Source: Polaromonas sp.
Lineage (GTDB): Bacteria; Pseudomonadota; Gammaproteobacteria; Burkholderiales; Burkholderiaceae_C
Reading direction: 5' to 3'
NCBI GenBank assembly: GCA_013823635.1
Contig: PNML01000001.1
Location: 1-64,000, forward strand
Length of the DNA: 64,000 nucleotides
Every line of letters starts with the position of its first letter. Position 1 is the first letter of the stretch. Both the position numbers and the translations under genes were made by a program. Below are positions 6,771 to 14,980 of this stretch, piece after piece. The notes below the pieces were generated by a model that saw nothing but the letters and a program-made list of their open reading frames with translations, did no database searches and was not told the DNA's origin.

Positions 6771-9116
6771 ATGCCCACACGCCATTCTTTCGGCCAAAAA
6801 ACCCCCACAGCGCTTGCCAGCAAACAATTGTTTGCTGCACCATTCTTTACCCCATCGGCCGTCAGCCTGCCTTTGGGTGCGCTGGTGCTGGCCGGTTCCG
6901 TCTCGGTCATGGCGCAGACCACCGGCACCACCACCGAAAAGACCCTGAGCACCGTGACGGTCAAGGAACGCGCCGAAGCCGCTGAAGGCAAGGACAGCAT
7001 CCGCGCCACGGAAACCACCATTGGCAAGGGCAAGCAGCTGCTGCGCGACATCCCGCAGTCCATCACCGTGGTGACCGAAAAGCTGATGGACGACCGCAAC
7101 CTCGACACCATGAAAGAGGTGCTGAAAACCACCGGGGGCATCAGCTTCCTGGCGGCAGAAGGCGGCGAGGAAGACATTCGCCTGCGCGGCTTCCCGCTGC
7201 AAAGCACGGGCGACGTGTTTGTGGACGGCATGCGCGACCCCGCCTTTTACGACCGCGACACCTTCAGCCTGGACCGGCTGGAAATTCTGCGCGGCTCCGC
7301 CTCCCTGCTGTTTGGCCGCGGCTCCACCGGTGGCGCCGTCAACATGGTGAACAAGGTGCCGCGCGCCATCGACGAACACCAGGTGGACCTGACCCTGGGC
7401 AGCCATGGCCACAAGCGCGCCGTGGGCGACTTCAACATCAAAACCGGTGAGGGTACGGCGCTGCGCCTCAACGCCATGGTCACCCAGGCCGACAACAACG
7501 GTGCTGGCACCAGCCTGGACAAAAAGGGCCTGTCCGCCACCTACCGCCACGGCATTGGCGAGCGCGACGAGTTCAGCGCCAGCCTCTACCACCTGGACAA
7601 CCAGAACGGCATGAACTACGGCCTGCCGTGGATACGCCCCACCGCCGCACAATCGTCCAGCAACCCCAACGGCTCACCCGCCAGCACCGCCACCGTGCTG
7701 CCGCTGGACCCCACGGCCTATTACGGCCTGGCCAGCGACCGCAACGCCGGCCAGGCCACCCACGTCACCCTCAGCCACACCCACCGGTTTGACCGCGACA
7801 ACGAACTGGTCACCAAGGTGCGCAAGGGCGGGTACGAGCGCGACCAGCGCGCCAGCACCATTCGGCTGTGCGGCCCCAACGCCACCACCGGCGCGGTCAA
7901 CAGCCTGTGCCCCAGCGTCACCACCCCGGCCAGCCTGGCAAACTATGGGGCCGGCACGGTGTTCACACGCGGCGCGCCCCTGAAGATCCAGAACCTGGAC
8001 AACCTCTACGCGCAGTCCGACTTCAGCGGCAAATTCGAGGCCCTGGGCCTGAAGCACCAGCTGCAAGCCGGTGTGGACGTGGCCCGCGAAGAAAAAGTGG
8101 TGTACGGCGCACGCACCGCGGCACAGGGGGGCGTGGTGCCGGTCAAACCCACCATCACCGTGGGTGGCGTCACCACCGGCAACTGGGTCAACGAAGACAG
8201 CCGCGTGCTGCGCGAAACCAGCCGCTACACCGCCACCGGCCACGGCCTGTATGTGCAAGACCTGGTGCAAGTGGCGCCGCACTGGAAGCTGTTGGGCGGC
8301 CTGCGCTACGACCACCTGGTGGGGGAGTACGACACCTACGCCATACCCACCGCCGCCGCAGGCCCCGTCACCACCACCGGCTACCGCATGAAGGTGTCCG
8401 AGCTGAGCAAGCGCGTGGGTGTGCTCTACCAGCCCAACGACCTGCACAGCTTCCACGTCAGCGCCGCCACCTCGTTCAACACCTCGGGCGACGCCTATTC
8501 GCTGGGGGCCAGCAACGTCAACACGCCGCCAGAACAGGCCATCAACATCGAGTTGGGCGGCAAGGTGGACTCGGCCGACCGCCAGTGGACCACGCGTTTT
8601 GCCGTGTTCCGCAGCACCAAGCTGCACGAGCGCAACACCGACCCGCTGGTGGACCTGGTCACGCTGTCGGGCAAGCGCCATGTGGCCGGTGTCGAGGTGG
8701 ACGTGACCGGCCGCCTCACGCCGAAGTGGGAGGTGTTTGGCTCCTACATGTGGATGCCGGTGGCCAACATCGACCAGGGCGTGGCCGGCTCCGAAGGCCA
8801 GGGCACCCGCCCCAGCCTCACCCCCTACCACTCGGGCACGGTGTGGACCACCTACCAGCTCACGCCCCAACTGCGCGTGGGCGGTGGCCTGAACTTCCGC
8901 GGACGCCAGACCCCCAACCGCAACCCCGGGTGGGAAGTGCCCAGCTGGGTCACGGCAGACCTGATGGCCGAATACACCTTTGACTTCGAGCGCCTCACCC
9001 TCAAGGCCAACCTGAGCAACGTCACCAACAAGCTGTACGCCGACTCGCTCTACAGCGGTCACTACGTGCCCGGGGCCGGTCGCGTGTTCCAGGTGACGGC
9101 CAACATCAAGTTCTGA
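6771..9116 (+). CDS. TonB-dependent siderophore receptor (Fiu/catecholate-like)
   Basis: 781 aa from ATG 6771. A long basic N-region and hydrophobic core end at SVSVMAQ, a signal peptidase site. The TonB box region is TLSTVTVKER. The plug domain has DIPQSITVVTEKLMDDR and RLRGFPLQSTGDVFVDGMRD, then EILRGSASLLFGRGSTGGAVNMV, the siderophore-receptor plug signature. The C-terminal barrel ends in GRVFQVTANIKF with a terminal Phe, as required for outer-membrane assembly. Energy comes from the TonB/ExbB/ExbD set encoded downstream. The ligand is not readable from sequence; Fiu-like catecholate receptors look closest. A TTG at 6717 is an alternative but unlikely start. Confidence 0.9.
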   Translation: MPTRHSFGQKTPTALASKQLFAAPFFTPSAVSLPLGALVLAGSVSVMAQTTGTTTEKTLSTVTVKERAEAAEGKDSIRATETTIGKGKQLLRDIPQSITVVTEKLMDDRNLDTMKEVLKTTGGISFLAAEGGEEDIRLRGFPLQSTGDVFVDGMRDPAFYDRDTFSLDRLEILRGSASLLFGRGSTGGAVNMVNKVPRAIDEHQVDLTLGSHGHKRAVGDFNIKTGEGTALRLNAMVTQADNNGAGTSLDKKGLSATYRHGIGERDEFSASLYHLDNQNGMNYGLPWIRPTAAQSSSNPNGSPASTATVLPLDPTAYYGLASDRNAGQATHVTLSHTHRFDRDNELVTKVRKGGYERDQRASTIRLCGPNATTGAVNSLCPSVTTPASLANYGAGTVFTRGAPLKIQNLDNLYAQSDFSGKFEALGLKHQLQAGVDVAREEKVVYGARTAAQGGVVPVKPTITVGGVTTGNWVNEDSRVLRETSRYTATGHGLYVQDLVQVAPHWKLLGGLRYDHLVGEYDTYAIPTAAAGPVTTTGYRMKVSELSKRVGVLYQPNDLHSFHVSAATSFNTSGDAYSLGASNVNTPPEQAINIELGGKVDSADRQWTTRFAVFRSTKLHERNTDPLVDLVTLSGKRHVAGVEVDVTGRLTPKWEVFGSYMWMPVANIDQGVAGSEGQGTRPSLTPYHSGTVWTTYQLTPQLRVGGGLNFRGRQTPNRNPGWEVPSWVTADLMAEYTFDFERLTLKANLSNVTNKLYADSLYSGHYVPGAGRVFQVTANIKF

Positions 9117-9121
9117 CCGCC

Positions 9122-10267
9122 ATGCGCACCATGAACAAACGGATGTTTTTGCGTGCAGCCGCCACAGGCCTGGGTGCCGCGACATGGCTGGGACACGCCT
9201 GGGCGGTGGACGCAGGCCACACCCACCGCCTGGGCGCCGCCTGGCGGCGGCCCACGGGCGCCCCCGGCAGCCCAACCAGCGCGCAGGACTTCATCGGGGT
9301 GCTCCAACTGGATTGGGACGCCCGCCGGGTGGACGTGGTGGTGGAACACCCCGTGCCCACCCGCGCCCACGGGCTGCTGGCCGAGCCCGGTGGTGGCTTT
9401 CTGGTGGTGGCGGCGCGCCCGGGCACCTGGCTTCGCCGCCTGGACGGCCAGGGGCGAGTGGTGACCCACCACACACTGGCCAACGAGCGCCCGGCGCGCA
9501 CACTGGACGGGCACGCCATGGCCAGCGCCGACGGCCAGTGGCTGTACACCCCCGAAACCGACCAACGCAGTGGTGAAGGCTGGGTCAGTGTGCGCGACAT
9601 CCGCACCCTGCAGCCGGTGGCCCAGTGGCCCACCCACGGGCGTGACCCGCACCAGTGCGTGCTCGACGCCAGCGGCGCACTGCTGGTGGCCAACGGCGGC
9701 ATACGCCGAACCAGCGATGGCAAAAAGCGCGACCTCGACCAAATGGACTCCTCGCTGGTGCGGCTGGACGGCCAAACGGGCGAACGCCTGGGCCAATGGC
9801 GCCTGGACGACCCCCGCCTGAGCCTGCGCCACCTGGTCTGGAACGGTGACACCGCCAACCCCCTGCTGGGCGTGGCACTGCAGGCGGAGCACGACGAACC
9901 CCTGCGCCGTGCGGCCGCCCCGGTGTTGGCCGTGTGGAACGGCGACCGGCTCCATTTGCCCACCCACCAGCCCTTGGCGCAGGGTTACGCCGGAGACATT
10001 GCGCCCGGCCCCGGGGGCGGTTTTGCCCTCAGCGGCCAGCGCGCGGGCAAAGGCGTGCTCTGGCACCCGGATGCGCCCGAGCAACTGTTCCCCGTGGCCG
10101 AGCTGCAGGAGGTGTGCGCATTGGCCAGCCCCCAGGGCACCGGGCGCGACGGCGTGCTCCTGGGCGGCCATCGCGGCGTGGCCCGCTGGCACCCCCGCCA
10201 GCCGCCCGCCATGCTCCCCTGGCCCAGCGCCATGGTGCCGGACAACCACTGGGTGCTGCTGTCATGA
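9122..10267 (+). CDS. DUF1513 family periplasmic beta-propeller-like protein
   Basis: 381 aa, starting five bases after the receptor stop and therefore very likely co-transcribed. The N-terminus MNKRMFLRAAATGLGAAT, followed by AWA, looks like a Tat- or Sec-type export signal (KRMFLR is a loose twin-arginine motif). The body has repeated blade-like segments (PARTLDGHAMASADGQWLYT, GRDPHQCVLDASGALLVANG, and NHWVLL at the end) as in DUF1513. These proteins have no settled function but recur beside iron-uptake genes. ATG 9131 is an alternative start. Confidence 0.75.
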   Translation: MRTMNKRMFLRAAATGLGAATWLGHAWAVDAGHTHRLGAAWRRPTGAPGSPTSAQDFIGVLQLDWDARRVDVVVEHPVPTRAHGLLAEPGGGFLVVAARPGTWLRRLDGQGRVVTHHTLANERPARTLDGHAMASADGQWLYTPETDQRSGEGWVSVRDIRTLQPVAQWPTHGRDPHQCVLDASGALLVANGGIRRTSDGKKRDLDQMDSSLVRLDGQTGERLGQWRLDDPRLSLRHLVWNGDTANPLLGVALQAEHDEPLRRAAAPVLAVWNGDRLHLPTHQPLAQGYAGDIAPGPGGGFALSGQRAGKGVLWHPDAPEQLFPVAELQEVCALASPQGTGRDGVLLGGHRGVARWHPRQPPAMLPWPSAMVPDNHWVLLS

Positions 10268-10340
10268 CCCGCAGGCCCATGCCACCCGGCGGCGGCACCT
10301 GCACACCGGTGAAGAAAAATGCACGACCTCCCTACAGATG

Positions 10341-10364
10341 CAATCAATTCTCATTTAGAATTGA
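10341..10364 (+). promoter_or_regulatory. Fur box before bfd-tonB-exbB-exbD-hemP
   Basis: CAATTCT (10345-10351) and AGAATTG (10357-10363) are perfect inverted arms around CATTT, 41 bp before the bfd start. It is the best Fur-box match of the four in this region. Confidence 0.6.
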
Positions 10365-10404
10365 ACCAGTGGTCCATCACCGCCACACCTTGGAGTCCGT
10401 GAAC

Positions 10405-10638
10405 ATGATTGTGTGTGTCTGTCGTCGCATCAGCGACCGCCTCATTGCCCAATGCGCCCGCCAGGGCATGTCGTTCGACACCATCCAGCTGGAACTGGGT
10501 GTGGCCACCCAATGTGGAAAATGCGAAGGCTGCGCCCGCGGCGTGTGGCAGGAATGTGCGCCGTCGGCGCCCGTGGCCCACCTCCACACGGCCCACCCCC
10601 CAGCCCCTTCTCACCCTGCCCCGGCCAACCGCACCTGA
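10405..10638 (+). CDS. bfd: Bacterioferritin-associated ferredoxin
   Basis: 77 aa; Cys4, Cys6, Cys37 and Cys40 (CVC and CGKC) are the [2Fe-2S] ligands of Bfd. E. coli Bfd uses Cys4, 6, 38 and 41. Bfd delivers electrons to the haem of Bfr to release stored iron. The core is followed by a low-complexity His/Pro-rich tail of about 25 residues not found in E. coli. ATG 10405 follows TTGGAG. The stop overlaps the tonB start (TGATG). Confidence 0.9.
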   Translation: MIVCVCRRISDRLIAQCARQGMSFDTIQLELGVATQCGKCEGCARGVWQECAPSAPVAHLHTAHPPAPSHPAPANRT

Positions 10639-11396
10639 TGCCTGCACTTGCCATGAACCGCTCTGCGGCCCACACCACCGCGCACACGTCGCCCCAAGCG
10701 GCCACCGCGTGGCAGCGGCTGCCACGGCACACCGCCATCGCCGCCGCGGTGGTGCTGTGCCACGTCGGCGCCCTGTACGCCCTGCAAAGTGGTTTGCTGC
10801 GCCGCGCGGCCGAAGTGGTGATCCCGGTGGAGGTGTTGGCGCAGTTCATTGAACCGGCCGTGCCCCAGGTGGAACCGCCCCCCCCGCCACCGGTGCCGCG
10901 ATCCAAACCCCAGCCCACCCCATCGGTGAGCAAGCCCGCCCCCACGCCACCTTTGCCCCCGCCGCCCGTGCCCGTCGCGGTGGCCGATGCCACACCCACG
11001 GCCCACTCGGTCACGGGCACGCTGGCACCCCAACCGCCTGCGCCACCCATGGCATCTCCCGTGGCGGTGGCGCCGGTGCCTGCGCCACCGGCGCCACCCG
11101 CCCCCCCACGCATCGACCTGCCCAGCAGCCAGGCGGACTACCTCAACAACCGCCCTCCCGCCTACCCCGCACTCAGCAAACGACTGGGCGAGCAAGGCAA
11201 GGTGGTGGTGCGGGTGTTGATTGACGTGGACGGCAATGCCAGCCAGGCCGAGGTGCGCACCTCCAGCGGCTTCGACCGCCTGGACCAGACCGCGCTGAAA
11301 ACCGTGTTGGGCTGGAAGTACCTGCCCGGCAAAGTCAACGGCGAGCCCAAGGCCATGTGGTTCAACGTGCCCATCCATTTCGTGCTGGAGCCATGA
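10638..11396 (+). CDS. tonB: TonB energy transducer
   Basis: 252 aa from ATG 10638 (ATG 10653 also possible). One hydrophobic anchor (about residues 34-55, IAAAVVLCHVGALYAL) precedes a long Pro-rich spacer of roughly 100 residues. The C-terminal TonB domain has YPALSKRLGEQGKVVVRVLI and the SSGFDRLD-Q-ALKTVLGWKYLPG pattern. It spans the periplasm to power receptors such as the one upstream, using the ExbB-ExbD proton channel. Overlap with bfd and close spacing to exbB indicate one operon. Confidence 0.93.
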   Translation: MPALAMNRSAAHTTAHTSPQAATAWQRLPRHTAIAAAVVLCHVGALYALQSGLLRRAAEVVIPVEVLAQFIEPAVPQVEPPPPPPVPRSKPQPTPSVSKPAPTPPLPPPPVPVAVADATPTAHSVTGTLAPQPPAPPMASPVAVAPVPAPPAPPAPPRIDLPSSQADYLNNRPPAYPALSKRLGEQGKVVVRVLIDVDGNASQAEVRTSSGFDRLDQTALKTVLGWKYLPGKVNGEPKAMWFNVPIHFVLEP

Positions 11397-11398
11397 TT

Positions 11399-11452
11399 TG
11401 TATTTAAATGGGCTGTAGCGCTTATCTAAATTCAACAGTTTGCTATTTTTTT
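11399..11452 (-). repeat. AT-rich interspersed repeat, copy B
   Basis: Read on the minus strand: TAGC (11445-11442), 19 nt, AGCG (11422-11419), then a T-rich tail. It fills the tonB-exbB gap and so supplies the leader, and possibly the translation initiation region, of exbB. Confidence 0.65.
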
Positions 11453-11463
11453 GGAAAATGACC

Positions 11464-12252
11464 ATGAACACCGAATTTGGACTGGCCCATGTCTGGGCCC
11501 AAGGCGACTGGGTCACGCGCAGCGTGGCCCTCATCCTGCTGGCCATGTCACTGGCCACTTGGGTGGTGCTGCTGGTCAAGGCGCTGGACCTGCGCACCCT
11601 GCGCCAGCAATCCCGCGCGGTGCACGCCTTCTGGCACGCCACCGACTTTGAAGACGGCTTGCGCCAGTTGGGCGACGATGCCCACAACCCCTTTCGCCAG
11701 CTGGCGCTGACCGGTCGTGACGCCACCAGCCACATCCTGCGCCAGGACGACGTGACCGCCCCCCAAGGCGCACCGCACCGCCCCCAGCTCCACGACCAGA
11801 TGGACCTGAGCGACTGGGTCACCCGCGAATTGCGCTCCCAGCTCGACGAGTCCACCGCCCGGCTCCAGGGCGGCCTGGCCGTGCTGGCCTCGGTGGGCTC
11901 CACCGCGCCGTTTGTGGGCCTGTTTGGCACCGTCTGGGGCATCTACCACGCCCTGCTGGGCATCGGTGCGGCGGGTCAGGCCACCATCGACAAGGTGGCT
12001 GGCCCCATCGGCGAGGCCCTCATCATGACCGCACTGGGGCTGGCCGTGGCCATCCCGGCGGTGCTGGGCTACAACGCCCTGGTGCGCGGCAACAAGGGCG
12101 TGCTGCACAAGCTCAACCGCTTTGGCCACGACCTGCACGCCCTGTTCGTCACCGGCGCCCGGGTGCGCCAGGGCAACCTGGGCCAGACGGTGGCCCCTGC
12201 ACCCGCCTCGCACACCCCCCATTCGGCCGTGGTCAACATGCGCAAGGCCTGA
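11464..12252 (+). CDS. exbB: ExbB proton-channel protein (MotA/TolQ/ExbB family)
   Basis: 262 aa with three membrane segments: about residues 18-40; GLAVLASVGSTAPFVGLFGTV near 140-165; and ALIMTALGLAVAIPAVLGYN near 183-205. Together with ExbD it uses the proton gradient to drive TonB. ATG 11464 is chosen by alignment with the family. In-frame starts at 11440 and 11458 would begin inside or at the edge of repeat copy B. No good Shine-Dalgarno is visible before any of them. Confidence 0.93.
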   Translation: MNTEFGLAHVWAQGDWVTRSVALILLAMSLATWVVLLVKALDLRTLRQQSRAVHAFWHATDFEDGLRQLGDDAHNPFRQLALTGRDATSHILRQDDVTAPQGAPHRPQLHDQMDLSDWVTRELRSQLDESTARLQGGLAVLASVGSTAPFVGLFGTVWGIYHALLGIGAAGQATIDKVAGPIGEALIMTALGLAVAIPAVLGYNALVRGNKGVLHKLNRFGHDLHALFVTGARVRQGNLGQTVAPAPASHTPHSAVVNMRKA

Positions 12253-12304
12253 GCGTCACCCCCCGTCACCCGACATTCGCCCACACGCTGCCCAAAGGAG
12301 CCCC

Positions 12305-12721
12305 ATGGCCCACGGACCTTTTGCCGACAACGACGACGACATGATGAGCGAAATCAACATGATTCCGCTCATCGACGTGATGCTGGTGCTGCTGATCGTG
12401 TTCATCATCACCGTGCCCGTGATGAAGCACGCGGTCAGCATCGACCTGCCGCGCGCCAGCAACGAAAAAGAACTGGTCAAGCCCGAAACCGTGCGCCTGA
12501 GTGTGGACGCCGACGGTCAGTACTTCTGGAACGAGACACGCCTCGCAGACGACAACGCGCTGCAAGGCCACCTGGCGGCCGCCGCCAGCCAGGACCCCCA
12601 GCCCGACCTCCACATCCGCGGCGACCGCGCCGTGCGCTACGAGCGCGTGGCCCAGGCCATGGCGGCAGCGCAACAGGCGGGCATTCGGAAAATCGGTTTC
12701 ATCACCGAGCCGGCCCAATGA
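12305..12721 (+). CDS. exbD: ExbD biopolymer transport protein
   Basis: 138 aa; AAAGGAG precedes ATG 12305. A single N-terminal membrane helix (about residues 20-40) begins INMIPLIDVMLVLLIVFI and contains the essential membrane Asp in LIDV. The periplasmic domain ends with GIRKIGFITEP. It partners ExbB and TonB. The stop overlaps the hemP ATG (ATGA). Confidence 0.94.
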   Translation: MAHGPFADNDDDMMSEINMIPLIDVMLVLLIVFIITVPVMKHAVSIDLPRASNEKELVKPETVRLSVDADGQYFWNETRLADDNALQGHLAAAASQDPQPDLHIRGDRAVRYERVAQAMAAAQQAGIRKIGFITEPAQ

Positions 12722-12966
12722 GCACACACCCCTGCCAGGGCCACAGCATGACCCCCGCCACGCGGGTGGCGCCTGGCCGCCCGGCACACCCCGCTCGCCC
12801 GGATGAACCCGGTCACCCGCCCCCACCCACGGTGGTTGGGCCTGCGGCGCAAGCGCTGTCCAGCAAGGACCTGTTGCGCGGCCACACCACCGTGACCATT
12901 GCACACAACGGCAGCCTCTACCGCCTGCAGGCCACGCGCCAGGGCAAACTCATCCTCACCAAATAG
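12718..12966 (+). CDS. hemP: Haemin uptake protein HemP
   Basis: 82 aa from ATG 12718 (ATG 12748 also possible). The family core lies in the last 40 residues: LSSKDLLRGHTTVTIAHNGS, followed by YRLQATRQGKLILTK. HemP is a small cytosolic protein, usually in haem-uptake operons and Fur-controlled; regulatory roles have been proposed in Burkholderia-type bacteria. Here it is the last gene of bfd-tonB-exbB-exbD-hemP. The N-terminal 40 residues are Pro-rich and variable. Confidence 0.9.
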   Translation: MSTHPCQGHSMTPATRVAPGRPAHPARPDEPGHPPPPTVVGPAAQALSSKDLLRGHTTVTIAHNGSLYRLQATRQGKLILTK

Positions 12967-12970
12967 CCCA

Positions 12971-12992
12971 CACCCGGCCTTGGCGCCGGGTG
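12971..12992. terminator. Hairpin between convergent hemP and the HbpS-like gene
   Basis: CACCCGGC and GCCGGGTG pair perfectly (8 bp) around a 6-nt loop. There is no T-run, so termination efficiency is uncertain; the location between convergent genes supports the call. Confidence 0.5.
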
Positions 12993-13001
12993 GATGCGGG
13001 C

Positions 13002-13409
13002 TCAGAGCCCAATGGCAGCGATGCCTGCTTTGGCAATCTGGGCGTCTTCGTTGGATTTGACGCCGCTCACCCCCACAGCGCCCAGGCAGAACCCGTCCTT
13101 CAGGATGGGCACCCCCCCCTCCAGCATGCCCTGAATGCCCGGCGCACTCAGGAATGACGTGCGACCGCCGTTGATCACATCCTCGTACACCTTGCTTTCG
13201 CGGCGACCCAGTGCAGCCGTGTGGGCTTTGGCGGGTGCGATGTGGGCAGAAATGGGCGGCGCACCGTCCAGGCGCTGCAACCACAGCAGGTGGCCGCCCT
13301 CGTCGGCAATGGCAATCGTGACGGCCCAGCCGTTGCGCTGGGCCTCGGCTTCGGCCGCCGCGGCAATGGTTTTGATGTCACTGAGTTCAAGGGCGCTTCG
13401 GTTTTTCAT
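13002..13409 (-). CDS. GlcG/HbpS family (DUF336) haem-degrading-like protein
   Basis: 135 aa, full length for the family. It has the GlcG/HbpS signature VTIAIADEGGHLLWLQRLDG, then KAHTAALGRRES and PGIQGMLEGGVPI near the C-terminus. Members bind haem or related small molecules (HbpS of Streptomyces binds haem), but many are uncharacterised. It is convergent with the hemP operon, which fits a haem link. ATG 13409. Confidence 0.82.
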   Translation of the reverse strand: MKNRSALELSDIKTIAAAAEAEAQRNGWAVTIAIADEGGHLLWLQRLDGAPPISAHIAPAKAHTAALGRRESKVYEDVINGGRTSFLSAPGIQGMLEGGVPILKDGFCLGAVGVSGVKSNEDAQIAKAGIAAIGL

Positions 13410-13747
13410 GGCAATGTCCTGTTAAAAGTCTGAGGTCAACCGTGGATGACAGGGAAAACGGTGCCACAGGCTCCCTGCCCCACAGCCGTGCACGCCACGA
13501 GCATAGCGGCGCAACCGGCCCCACCGCCCCCGCCATTACAGGCGCCCAGGTCAAAGCAGCTTTGCAGTGCGCCGCCAGCACGGCCTGGGCCTGGGCACCG
13601 TGCTGAACTTTCTGGCGCAGCCGCACTCTCACTCAGGCAAAACGGTTGGCCCCACTGACCTAGAATGCAGCAAGCCCCGGGGTGTCCGGGGCGTGTTTTG
13701 CGGATTCCACCGCGTTTTTCCGGCAACTACCTCTGGAGACTGCAACC
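13410..13747. other. 338-bp divergent intergenic region
   Basis: Separates the divergent HbpS-like and yccA-like genes. A perfect GCCCCGG/CCGGGGC hairpin (13674-13692) lies in the probable leader of the right-hand gene. I see no supported gene and no clear promoter match. Confidence 0.5.
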
Positions 13748-14437
13748 ATGTCTGACAACGTCTTTTCCTACGGCTACGGTGGCGTGGCCTCTGTCGAGCA
13801 GCGCAACAAGGTCATGCGCAACACCTATTGGCTGCTGGCCCTCAGCCTGCTGCCCACGGTGGCCGGGGCCTGGCTGGGTGTGGCCACCGGCATCACCGCG
13901 TCGCTGGGCGGCGGATTGGGCCTGATCGTGTTCCTGGGTGGTGCGTTTGGCTTCATGTTTGCCATCGAGAAGTTCAAGAATTCCGCCGCAGGTGTGCCGA
14001 TTTTGCTGGCCTTCACCTTCTTCATGGGGCTCATGCTGTCGCGCATGATTGCCATGGTGTTGGGCTTCAAAAACGGTTCCGAACTCATCATGACGGCCTT
14101 TGGCGGCACCGCCGGTGTGTTTTTCGTCATGGCCAGCCTGGCCACCGTCATCAAGCGCAGCCTGGAAGGCATGGGCAAATGGCTGATGGTGGGTGCGGTG
14201 GTGCTGATGGTGGGCGCCATCATCAACGTGTTTGTGGGCAGTTCCGCCGGCATGATGGCCATCAGCGTGCTGGCCATCGGCATTTTCAGCCTGTTCATGC
14301 TGTATGACCTCAAGCGCATCGTGGACGGCGGCGAAACCAACTACATCAGCGCCACCCTGGGCCTGTACATGAGCCTGTTCAACGTGTTCCAAAGCCTGCT
14401 GGCCCTGCTGGGCCTGATGGGCGGCGAACGCGACTGA
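13748..14437 (+). CDS. Bax inhibitor-1/YccA family membrane protein
   Basis: 229 aa, seven predicted membrane helices, ATG 13748 after GGAGA. Family features: N-terminal QRNKVMRNTYWLLALSLLPT, and the C-terminal LYDLKRIVDGGETNYISATL, followed by LYMSLFNVFQSLL. E. coli YccA is a substrate and modulator of FtsH; an ftsH gene is present in this window at 49.9 kb but not adjacent. Confidence 0.92.
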   Translation: MSDNVFSYGYGGVASVEQRNKVMRNTYWLLALSLLPTVAGAWLGVATGITASLGGGLGLIVFLGGAFGFMFAIEKFKNSAAGVPILLAFTFFMGLMLSRMIAMVLGFKNGSELIMTAFGGTAGVFFVMASLATVIKRSLEGMGKWLMVGAVVLMVGAIINVFVGSSAGMMAISVLAIGIFSLFMLYDLKRIVDGGETNYISATLGLYMSLFNVFQSLLALLGLMGGERD

Positions 14438-14490
14438 ACCTTGACAGGATGCCTGAATTCCCCTGCCTGCGTGTTGGCCTTCAGTGCAAC

Positions 14491-14523
14491 AAGCCCCTGC
14501 CCTTTGGCCGGGGCTTTTTTTCG
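14491..14523 (+). terminator. Rho-independent terminator of the yccA-like gene
   Basis: AAGCCCC and GGGGCTT arms with extra GCC/GGC pairing, followed by seven T residues, 54 bp after the stop. Confidence 0.85.
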
Positions 14524-14604
14524 GACGGCAACGGGTGCTGACGCCCCCTGCCCGGCTGGCCCACCATTCAAGTGCAGGCCTGCCCTGCCGAAAACACCCA
14601 TACC

Positions 14605-14976
14605 ATGCTGACCACTCCACTCCTGACTCGCGGGGCCTTGACCACGCTGGCCCTGGCATCGACGCTGGCCCTGACGGCGTGTGACTACCTGGGCGTGGAA
14701 TCGGCCACCCAGATGAACGAGAAAAAAACGGCCGAGGGCAAAGCCATTGGAGGGGCCTGCCGCTACTCCAGCCGGGCGCTGGAAGACTGCTACAAGCTCA
14801 ACCCCAAGGCCATGAAGGCCGCCGTGTTCGATGGCTGGAAGGACATGGACGCCTACATGCGCGAGAACAACATCGCGCCCGTGGCACCCACCCCCGAACC
14901 GCCCAAACCCGACCCCAACAAGGTGAACGAGGATGGCGAAGCGGCGGCCAAAGACAAGGCCGCCGACAAGCACTGA
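14605..14976 (+). CDS. Putative lipoprotein (TIGR-type small lipoprotein, unknown function)
   Basis: 123 aa, ATG 14605. A signal peptide ends in LALTAC, a lipobox with Cys26 as lipid attachment site. The mature part contains two Cys (GACRYS, LEDCYKL) and a charged Pro/Lys/Asp-rich C-terminus. The pattern KKTAEGKAIGGACRYSSRAL, then EDCY, looks conserved, but I do not recognise a named family. It converges on rlmD with a 4-bp gap. Confidence 0.75.
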   Translation: MLTTPLLTRGALTTLALASTLALTACDYLGVESATQMNEKKTAEGKAIGGACRYSSRALEDCYKLNPKAMKAAVFDGWKDMDAYMRENNIAPVAPTPEPPKPDPNKVNEDGEAAAKDKAADKH

Positions 14977-14980
14977 CGGG

